Below, one piece after another: positions 50,401 through 62,200 of a stretch of 64,000 nt of DNA. The notes below the pieces were generated by a model, which ran no database searches, had not been told where the DNA came from, and was given only the letters and a program-made list of their open reading frames with translations. The stretch spans positions 4,185,041 to 4,249,040 of the forward strand of contig NC_019877.2 of assembly GCF_002234675.1 (NCBI RefSeq), given 5' to 3'. Within the stretch, counting starts at the first letter, position 1; each line of letters opens with the position of its first letter. This DNA comes from Oryzias latipes (lineage: Eukaryota; Chordata; Actinopteri; Beloniformes; Adrianichthyidae). The translations under genes were made by a program, and so were the position numbers.

Positions 50401-53400
50401 TATCATGAAGAAAAAAGTGGATATTTAAAAACGGGTAAAAAAAATTGGTACCAGAGCAGGTATGGTTATTCTGACAAATACAATGACTGAGTAATAGCTG
50501 TTATTGTCTTTAGAGAAGTCTTTGGGGTTTTGGCTACTTGGAACCCACTGGTACCTCCTGTTTGGAATGCCATAGAGGAGGGATCGCTCAATCCAGTTCT
50601 CATATACAGTCAATGGTGTCAACCAGCATTTCTCTGTTACTATACTTGATATTCCAGCATCATGTCACTATTCTTCACCTTGTACAACTGTAGTAATGTT
50701 GCCAATGTAACTGTGAACTAAGAGGATTCCAGCAAATCTGATTTTTAGATTACATGAAAGTTTTATACATTTTCAGCCCATGCATGTGTCTTTTATTTGA
50801 ACATTTTGGTCCAACTAAAAGGCTTGAAGCAAAGGAGAAGGGTAAAATGGTTAAGACGATTCCAAATTTGTCCAACATTGCATGACGAGATATTATGGGA
50901 AAAAAAGCATGTTTTGCATAAAATCCTAAAAACGTCTTCCTTTCATGTCTTATCTCCCATAGGATCAGAGTTTATAATCTTTAGACGTGAAGACATAACA
51001 ATGTATTCACAGGCTTCACCTGCTTTTTCATGACAAGCAATCTGTCTCAGTTTTCACACATGGGCTTCTTTTGTGCTGCGGAGTAAAAAAGAGCTCTGAA
51101 GGGAAAAACCTTCTGGTGCTCCCAACACTTCTATTTTGTTGCACATACAAGACATAAAAACTCTAAAAATTATATTTACCTAATTGGTGGTTATTAACTC
51201 AAGAAATCAGACTACTTTAAGGCTTCATCTGCTCCCTGATGGCTGAGTAAGAACCAACATTAAAAGAAGCCTGGATGACTTTTAATGTTGAGGTTAGCGT
51301 GGCTTTTGTTTCAATCACTGCACATTTTTGTGGTTTACATGTGTCTGGGCTTGAAGGAGACTGGAAAAAAGGATTACACTATGGTTGTATAGTCAAAATT
51401 CAACAGGTAGAAGTGTTGACTACTTAGATCTAGCAGTTACCACCACTACAGTTTCATTGGGGTATTAAATGTTTCAAATGTACAAATGTAAAAATAAAAA
51501 TTTGAAATCAAATGTGGTTCCAGTCAGATTCAGTTAGACCTGTTACCACCTGTCTGTAATTTTGCAGCAAGTTCATCTGAGATGGTGGAGGGAATGTGGC
51601 TTGGTGTGACGGTGGCCAGTCAGAAGGGACATTCAGCAGGCCGTGTGCTGGTGAGGCTCTTTTCATCCTGTGTTTTTACAGTAAAACAAGTATTCGTCAG
51701 TCACTGATTCTGCCGGTTGTCCCACGTAACAGAGGAAAGAGGTCTGTGATGTTCGTCACACCAAAACTTCGACTGTGAAGCTATGTTCACACCACTTATG
51801 TGAGACACATTCAAGAACACACTACGTGCACTGTTCAACATTCTTTTAGCATTTGGTGTTCACACTGGACTGGTGCTACCCTATGCTATGCGCATGTCCG
51901 CCACCTAAAGTTGGAAGAGGCTTGGTGCGAAATGTCGAAGCGGTGCAAATCTGGTAAATCTTGCTTCAGGTTCTTTCTTTTACAGCTCTGATATATGAAA
52001 GACTTGGTGTCATAAAATTCCGGCCGGGCACAAACCGCAATTCATTTCTCCCCCAGGATCAAATGGTTGACCCTTCTATGTTTTAAAGTAGTCTCCATCG
52101 ATATGTCGAGTCCTTGATTGGTCAAAGATCAATCTGGTTTAACTTTTGTCGCGCGTTCACTGGCTGCGCGTTTTGTACGTAGAACCCAAAAATGGGTGTT
52201 GATAATGTGCGTAGCAACTTTTCATTGAAAGTGGTCGCTTGAATCCATTGTGCAGAGGGCAGTGTGAACGTAGCTTGAGAAACAAAATGTAAAAATAGAA
52301 TCCAGGAAATCACATTGTAGGATTCTTCTGGACCCACTCCAATTAAAATGGCTTTTTTGGGCGTGTTTAACATGTTCTTGTGGGATTTTTCTGATGATGG
52401 ATGACAAGTATTACGAAAATGAAGATTAAAATTGCATTTCTTTGTGTTCATTCAAATTGAACAGTTTTTTTTTTTTATTTTGGCTAAACCGTCATAATCA
52501 TTATTTTAAAAAAACATTTGGAGATGTTTTTACAATAGATCTAAAGATGATTGGAGTGGGTCTTTATGAAATTTATATGTATATTTGTGCAGAAAATAAG
52601 TGGACAGTGAATAACAAAAGATCAACTCAATACTTATAATGTAACAATGTAAAGTACAAGGTTTGTACTGTAGCTGTTGTTTTGGCCCATTCTCCCATGC
52701 AGATCTTCTCAAGAGCTGTGGCGTTTTAGGGATGTCGATGGGCAACACAGACTTTCAACGCCATCCACAGATTATTTTCTGGATTGAGGTCCAAAACTGG
52801 CTAAAGCCCTCCAGGACCCTGAAAATGGTTTTTATGTAGACCCTTCTTTTATTTGAATCCACATCGACCTTGTGTGTTACTATGGTAACCTTTGTTACTG
52901 AGGTTCCCCAATAGACCAGTTTCCCCGTTTAGTTCTGGGCTGTTTCCTCACTGTTGCCAATATAATTTGTACCACCACCTTCTGAGATCTTGCATGGAGC
53001 TCTAGGTGGAGGGAGATTGTCAGTGATCTTTTATTTCTTCCATTTTCTAATATTTGCTCCAACAGTTGATTTCTTCTCATCAAGCTGCTACCTTATTGTC
53101 AATTGGTTCATTTCGGTCTTGTTCAGGACTACAATCTTGTCCTTTGACAGCTCTTTGGTGGAGAGATTGCATTCTGACTGTTTAAGAGTGTGGACAGGTG
53201 TCTTTTATGCAGATAAGCATTTCAAACAGGTGACTTTAATACTTATTAAGCAGTGGAAGATAGAAGAGCTTCTTAGAGAAGTAGCAACTGGTCTGTAAGG
53301 AACAGAATTCTTGATTGTTTTTGGAGCAAAATAATTATTTTATGCACTGTTATGTTAATAAAGTGTTTTAAACTTTCATACAATGTGAATTCCTAGATTT

Positions 53401-56141
53401 GTTGTTTACATTGTGTCTCTCTCATCTTTTCACTTCACATGGGAAAATTTGCAATATCAGTGACTGATCAATTGTATCTTGACAAATTCTTGTGCCAGCA
53501 GTAATCATTATTTGGTGGAGTTTTGTAAATAGATACTTCGTCGTGGTTTTAAAATTTTTCAAATCATATCCTTGTTTGATTGTATGATTTAATGCTCTAA
53601 ATCTAAATCAGTATTTTTGTACATTTACTAGCACAAGTTGATTTGACACATGGTCTTTAACACTGTATTCTTTATGTCCAGATGTGTGGACATCGATATG
53701 CAAAGATTGTCACGGGGGGAACAGAGGAGCAGCGGCGGATGATCGGAAAGTGTTACGTGAGGAGCAACGACCTGACATTGGATGCCACTGACTTCTGGCA
53801 GACGGATAGCTATGAGGTCTGCAACCCCGGCTATGACATGGAATCTGAGGGCCAGTGCAACCTGGGCATATCTGGAGGCATTGGGTATACCGACGTCTAC
53901 CTCGGAGCTGTGGGCAGCTACACGTGGCAAGGTGGGAACGTGAATAAAAATACAAATTTACAGCAAAGTATCTCTATAACCAAAAATACAAAAGGCAACA
54001 GGCTGTAAAGACTAAAATTAAACTCTTATCTTCCCTGTTATTGTATGTAGTTTCAATAACTGGACAATACGCATTAAACATATTATTTACTACAACCCTC
54101 AGAAGTCTGTTTTAACTCCCTCTTCTATGTAGAACGTCTTACATCAGGCATGTTCAAAGTCTGGGCCAAATATAACCTGCGTTAAACCTCCCACCGACCC
54201 TCGGTCACACATTTTCACCTCACCAAATCTGCCCTTTTTTTGCAAACGTTTTGGACACCACTGTCGTAATTCGATTGTTTTTGCTTTGCTATAAGCAAAA
54301 ATCTCAACGCAACTGTTTTAAACACCTCCGGGTCCAAAAAAAAAAATGTTGTGGTCAAACAAACAAATAAATGTGCTCTTTTTCAGATGTTGGTCCATAC
54401 TTCTTATTCCAAGATACCGTGGCAAAAGTCCAAAAGGCTTCACATTTTTCAGTGTGGTGAAATAAAAAGAAATATTGGAAATTCTTTTAATAAATATGGA
54501 GAAGTTGGAGCTAGAATTGATATTCACAAATAACGTTTCATTTTTTTAATGAACCAAATTTTCAATAAAAGCTTCTATGTATCATTTGACATAATGTGAG
54601 TCATTGACACATTTAAAGGTTTTTTGACAACATGCCTATTTATTTTGAACAATTAAATGGAGAGAAAGAATATTGAGAACAGAAAAATAATAATGAATGA
54701 CAACAATTAAAGTTTAAAATGGGCTTTGGATAAAGATTAACAATTTGAGTCCAAACCTCGTCTGTCAATTTAATCCATAATTTATACAAAACAGCGTTTA
54801 TGCAACAAGTTTTGATCAAAAAGGAATCTGGTTGACTGCCTGAAATGTATTTATTACATCACTCTTTACAATTGCTTTAATTTTTGACAATTTGTTTTTT
54901 ATGTTTTCCCAGCAGTTATTGCATTTCTTGACCCTTCTTGTGGATAAACAGTGATGTTAGACATTTGATCTCACAGCTGTTTGGATCCTCTTAGACTGTA
55001 TTTATCCTCTCATAAGTTGTCTTTCTTTACGGTTATAGTTTTTTAATTTTTTTATTTAATATGATATGCTAACTAAATGGTAAACAAATGTTTGTTTGTT
55101 TGTTTGTTTTTTTTTGGGGGGGGGTTACCTAAAATAGCCTTAAACTGTAATTTTGATATTAAGTTTTAATTAACATCATCCATGTGTTTGTTGCTTTAAG
55201 GCTACGTAGAGATAAATATGGTAAAATGTTTAATATTCAATTAGTTCTTGATGCAGTACTAAATGTCTCCGCTAGATGTCACTAATATTTTACAATAACC
55301 AAATCCTATTATTGCCATGCAACTTTGTTTTCAATCTGGACTTTGTTTCTGAAATGCAGATAATGGCACAGCTATACTTGAAATCTTTTTTTAAGTCATG
55401 AACGCTCCTAACCACTGCTGTCCTGTTAAATTCTGTTTTAAAGGAAACGTTCATGTCATCTGGAGGAATCCTGAACCAGATAACTCATGGGAGGCAAACG
55501 GCAAAGCTTTTGGGGAACTGGACAATCGAAATATCTACATGGGTAAACATTTCTTAACCTTTTCATCACATTTTAACCCTGCCACAAACAAATACACAAC
55601 ATGAGTATCTTTTGTCTCCTCAGGATTGATGTGACGGCACTAGACTTTACAATTTTGACCATCAAAAGTACTTAGAAAATGTTTTGCAACATATAAAACA
55701 CTTAAATAAATGCAAATGTAACAATATTGAGTAAAACAGTGAGAGTGCTGTATTTTTTTCTTCATTGTTCTCTTAAATGAAAGAAATGTTTGCCTCCACA
55801 GGTTATTCTGTTCTTGAAGAGCAGAAACTGCTGAAGCAAGACCAATATACAGTGGTGACAGGGGCCCCGAGGTTTGATTCGAGAGGCTCTGTAATTCTCG
55901 GGGAGATGAGTCAAGCCAAGATCAGTCTGATGCAACTTATTCCTGGGGAACAAGTGGGCTCGTACTTTGGAAGCAGCCTGGCAGCTGCGGATCTCAACAA
56001 TGACGAGTGCGTCTTTAAACTGGCCTGCAGAACATGATTTTTATATATTTTACATAACTACTGGAAGTCTGCACTGGGAAAAAAAGATGAAAGATAAGGG
56101 ATCTGAGAACATATTTTGAACTAAGAAAAATTACATTGATC

Positions 56142-56240
<99 letters not shown>

Positions 56241-59200
56241 TTTGTTACTCGTTTCAAACTTAATTTTTCAGTTTGAACCATTGTTTTTAACTCGATATTC
56301 TGAGATTTGAGTTGGAAAGATTTAGTAACTAGAATAATTAAATAGGAAAAATATCAATTATTTTAAAAAATATCTTCAATTTATAATAATTAATATGAGA
56401 TTAAAAAGAAAGCAAATAAAACAAATTTTCCATTATGCTTTTCACAGCAAAAAATCAACCTGATATTTACCTATACTAACATAAGGGTTTTATTTGCCAA
56501 TCCTAAATAAAAATTAAGGTAAATATAACATACTCATCCAAAAAAATAGTTGTAATAGCATTTTTTTGCATGTTCTCGTGGCATTTTTCTGATAATCAAG
56601 GATGTGTACAAATAATGTTCATCTTAAAATTGCATTTCTGATTATTTCTTTATTCAGATTATTGTGAAACAGGAGCAGATGAAAAAAACGCAGTTTGAAA
56701 AAGAGTTTATTTGTGATGTAGAAAATGAGATGGGCAGGCTGTAAGCAGCCTGCACGCTACACAACGGGGAAGGGAAGGGGGTGCGGGGTAGCTCCATGCC
56801 AACTGTCCCGCCCGCAACTCAGGGGCGACTCAGGTTTTATGATTTTGGCCAAAAAACGACATAATCCTAATTAAAAGACCACCGGGAACGCTTTTAAAAT
56901 TGCTCAAAATATGATCAGAGTGGGACTTTATAGAGAGACCTGTTAAGTGAACACTAAATTATTCGTTTGTAAACTCAAAGTTAGCCTCAATGCAGATTGC
57001 CATTCGGTGAAATGGCAAAACATACAACAACAAAAAAAGAATCTTGTTAGACTGCTTTTTAACTTCTGGGCTATTAAACATAAGAAAATCTTCATAGTTC
57101 TAAGTTTTTTTAGTCATTGAAACAATAACAGTTTTAAAAGTTGTTCCTTATGTTGTGGCTGATCTGTAATTGTTAATCTCCCTCTTTAATCCAGCTGGAA
57201 TGATCTGATTGTGGGTGCTCCGTTCTACTTTGAACGCCAGAATCAAATAGGAGGAGCGGTGTACATTTTCATGAACGAGAATGGCTCCTTCCAGAATGTC
57301 TCCACCAAAGTTCTGAAGGGCCCCGCTTATTCAGGCTTTGGCTTTGCAGTTGCTGCCATCGGGGATGTCAATCAGGATGGATTCCAAGGTGCTGTTCTTA
57401 TAAAACAATGCTTAATTTGGCTTTCCCGAGGCTTGATTTTTGTTTTTCCTTGCGTCGCCTCTGCAGACTTTGCTGTGGGAGCGCCATTCCAGGAAACGGG
57501 GAGGGTCTACATCTGGATGGGAAGTAAAAAGGGAATCTCTGATAAGTACAGCCAGGTAATTTCCATCTGCGTTTTTTTTTTTTTTTTTTTTTCGTACATT
57601 TTTTTCAAATTCGATATACAAACTCATCCATTACCTCCTGCAGATGATTGAGGGAAAATCGGTTGGCGACGGTAATTTTCAAAGTTTTGGCTACTCCATT
57701 GATGGAGGGATGGACATGGATGGCAACAGCTACCCCGACATGGTAGTCGGCTCTTTGGATGACCGCATTGCTCTGATCAGGTGAGTCAAAGGTTAAAGCG
57801 TCGCTGTGTGAATGAGTCCTAAAACTACAGTTTTCCTTTAAACTCTAAATGTTTTGTGTTCAGAGCACGTCCAGTAATCCACTTAACCAAAAACTTCACC
57901 GTGGAGCCTTTTATTGTGGATCCGAATCAGTGTACTGATGCTAAACCATGGTAAGGTGTCTCTACTTCAGAGGGTAGTTTTATTTGACTGAATTTGTAAC
58001 CCCTGTCTTTGTTTTACAGCATTTCAGCGACAGTATGTATGTCCTTCACACTGAGCAACGGAAACAAAGACTTCAAAAAAAGCATTGGTTTGTTCCATTT
58101 TTTTAATCATGTCTTTTTTTGTATGAGTTCATTGTATTTACAAGGTCTCTGCTGTGTTTTGGATCTTGTTTCAGTGGTGGACTACACAATGGAGGCTGGC
58201 GTGGGAGAATTGCGAAGGCGTGTTTATTTCCAGGATGACCGTTCCACATTTTCTGGATCTTTAAGCTTGTCGTCCTCCAAATCGATCTGTGAAACCCTGA
58301 ATGTTTTTGTGAAGGTAATTTCCCATCTCTAGGCCCGTTTATTTATAATCCAGCTGTTTAATAACGCTGTTTTATACGCAGACACCTGTGAGGGACAAAC
58401 TGGACGCTGTGCATTTTTCCATCAACATGTCGCTGCCAGAACAAACCTCAAAGGCCAGGCGCTCCCTGCAGAACTTGGACTCCTTCCCCGTTTTGAGCCA
58501 GGATCAGAAACTTATCCACAAAGCCGAGGTACAACACTGCAAATGCTTCAAAGCCGGAAAACTTCCCTCATTTTTATGCTAAAACAAAGTTTATATCTCC
58601 TTTTTTTTTACAGATTCACTTTCAAAAGGAGTGTGGAACTGACAATAAATGTAGTAGTAACCTGCAACTCAAGGCCCAATTTGTTGATGAGAAAGAAACT
58701 CCTTATCCCAGGTGAAACCAAATCCATCAATACAACCCAAAATCAGGAAAAGATACCACAGTTTTAAAGAAAACAACCACAAAAAACTCGCATACTAATA
58801 TATATTTTTAAATTATACTAATTTGACAATCATTCTACTGGCAAGAAAAAACTACTCTTAATGTGCAGCAGTGTACATTTCTAGGGCATTTAAAACCAAA
58901 ATTTGATCAGTTAAACCTAACTTTTTTGCCTCAAATTGTCACTGCTTTACTGACTATGGCAAGCATTCATCTGAACACAAATGCAGTCATTTATTGTCAT
59001 CACAAAGGTAAACTGGTACAAGATTTGAGCAGCTCAAGACAAACAGAAAGCCATTAGTGTGCAAAGACGAGACGTAGTCTATGTGCAATTTGTACAAGGA
59101 TGCAAATTGTGCAAAAATGCAATTTATACATAAAAAGGTGTATGATTAAATATATAAAAATTAAAAGAGTAAAGAAGAGTTACAAGTAGAGACAGGAGTC

Positions 59201-62200
59201 CAATTTCCAAAAAGGGCACAGATTGAGTGTGATTGAGTGGGGTGGTCGTTCAGTTTACTTAAAAGTGCTGTTTCCTGTGTTTAGGAGAGACGGGATGCAG
59301 ATCTTTCAGTACAACAGGAACATGAGGATAATAATCGGACTGAAGGTGGATGTGACCAACTTGAAATCCCCTGGAAAGGTTGCTGAAGATGCTCACCAGA
59401 CCATGCTCAGCGTCACCATCCCCAACACCCTGAAATATGCAGGCGTCAGACCTCCAGTATGTCCACCAGAGGGCAGCATGAGCCTTTATCTTACACTACT
59501 TACCAAATGCTGAATTAATTTTCTAATTTTTGAGTAGAAGTGCGTTTAAAATAGTTGTTGTGTGTTTAGACATATCAGTGCAATGCCAACGATGCGAATG
59601 ATGGAGTCCTTTGTGAGATTGGGAATCCTCTGAAAGCTGAAGAAATGGTGAGTTTCCACAGTTGATTTGTTTTCTATGTTTCTCATTTGAACACCGAAAA
59701 AGAACTGAATTGCAGTTTCTCTTGTTTGCTTGCTGTCTGTCACACTTAGACTTCTCTGCGGCTGCTGTTTGAGACATCAGACATCGATCTGAACACAAAT
59801 TTGATCGAGTGTCAGCTGCTTCTGTCAACGTAAGAACTTCAACTGCTTCATACTTGCTGGGTTTTGAGATTGCAATAGAATTGTAGAAGCTGGTTTAAAT
59901 CTAAAATCTGAATGACGCACTCACATTTCACAGCGTCAGCGAACAGTCTGACCTGAAGCGCGAGGCGGTGGGCATTCTGATCGAAAGCACCATTCTTCCC
60001 TCATTCTCTGCGTGAGTGCCATACTTTAAGTAAGTTTGATCTGTCACAACAGTTTTTTTCTGAACATCTTCATCTCTCGTTCAGTAAAGCCTTGTCCGTG
60101 GGAACAAAATTTGGCGGGACGGTGATGGGCGAGTCAGCGATGGTCAACACCAGTGACGTCGGCAGTCTCGTGGAGTTCACCTTCAATGTGAGTCACCTAC
60201 AGTCTATATTAAACCTTCAGGGCTTTAATGCTTCATCTGACCAAATGTGTGGTTGCCACCCACATGTTCCTCATCCACACCCTGTGTTTGAAGACCAAAC
60301 TGCAGGGGTTTTAATGTCTAAAGTGGATTGTTTGAGCTGTGGTTTGTGGTGCGAACAAAACCAGGGTTATTTTTAACATTTTTTCCACTTTTATTACATA
60401 AATCTGTTTCTCACCACAATAACCACCAGGTGGACATGAATGAACAACTGCTGGGAGACTTGGGGACGCTAGCTGTGGAGTTTAAGTGGCCCTTTGAGGT
60501 AGCAAACGGCAAGTGGCTGCTCTACCTGACGAAGGTTGTTGTCAAGGGAAGATCGGAAACGGAATGTGATGCTGGAGGACTCGTCAACAGTCTCAACCTC
60601 TCTGTGAGCTTTTTTGTCCTTTTTGTCTGTAGGGGTTTGCAGTTGGTTCATTAACTAAACCTTGACTTGGTAAACGTTTTTATTTAGATATTTGAAAGAT
60701 TTTCCAACCTGTTAACCTTAAAAAAAAGACTTATGAGTTTTTTATGATTAAAAAAATGGTCAAAGCACAGCTAAAACTGTCCTAGTCTTGTTTTTCACTT
60801 CATTTTTGGATTAATTCCCACAACTAGTGAATTAGTTTCATATTTATGCACAACTTAAATTTTGGGACATTTACCGGTAACTAAAAAAATAAAAATTAGA
60901 AAATAAACTAAAACAAACAAACAAAAGCACAGCAAAACGTACAAAAAAAATGGAAGGATGGAAGGGCAGACAGATCCACAAATAGACAGACATGCATAAA
61001 AAGATAAATACACACAAACCAGTGTCCTTCTTGTGCCTGCCCCAAGCCCGATAAATCCAGAGGGTGGTTTCAGGACGAACATTCAACATAAAACTTTAAA
61101 AGAAATGAAATAGATCGAATGAAAAAAATAAATGTGGATAGATGAACTGATATGAGGATAGCATGGTTTTCTATGTGCTTTAGAGGTTCGGAGGGAAACA
61201 AAACTCTCAGCATACCCAGAGTTGCCCCCTCCCTGATAATCTACCTGCACCCCATACTGGGGCTGGCTAAATCTGGATTAGATTTTGTTTTTCACAATTG
61301 CAATATTTGGTCTGCAAAAATTAAGCCAAAAAAAAAAAACGTTTTGGGCAATACCATGTCACCTATTTCAATAGTTTTAGCATTTATCTGCAATGATACA
61401 TTTGACTTCAAGAGTCTCAAACTTTTGTCAAAGAATTCTTATTCACAGGGTTGCTTCAGCTTGTTGAGAGTTTGAAGGAATTCTCTCAAAGTTCAGACAG
61501 AAAGCTTCCCATTTGCATACTTTTAGTATGCAAATGAGGTTATACATTGTCAAGTCATGAATGTGCATTCGTTGCTCCCTATTTTTGGTTGTTTTTTTCT
61601 TCACATCTGATGCTCTTTCTGATTGAACTTGCTTATTACAAGTCCAGTGCAAGTCCCACAGTGCCAAACATGTCTACTTTGGTCCCATCTGTCCATAAGT
61701 CTTTGTTTGAGAAGTCTCGTGGCTTTTGAACTGATGCAGCTCTGCAAACCTCAGTTGTTCTTCTATGACACTTTTAGACAAAAGAGGTTCCTCCTAACAG
61801 CCCTTAACACCATGTAATTGTAAGCTTGTGGATGTCAACATTTCATGGACTTCTAAAAGAGAGAAGCAAACTGGCAAGTGTGTGTTTCTGCAGAATTCTG
61901 CATAACTTCACAACTCACAGAAATAAGGACCAACTAGCCTAAAGTGTACTTATTACAATTCCCACAATAAGTTTATTAGTTTTATGTTTTTACACAAAAA
62001 TAGACTTAAATTTCTTCCAGTTTAATACAATCATTTTAGATATTAGTGAGTGAAAACGGAATTATTTAACAGCTACCGGTAATATTCATAAAAATCTGAC
62101 TTGATATCAGACAAGACTTGAACCTAAATTGTGAGCTGTTCACCCTCTCCTGCAAAAAGTGGTATAGACTAAAAATAGGAAAAGAATATAAAGAAAAAAA

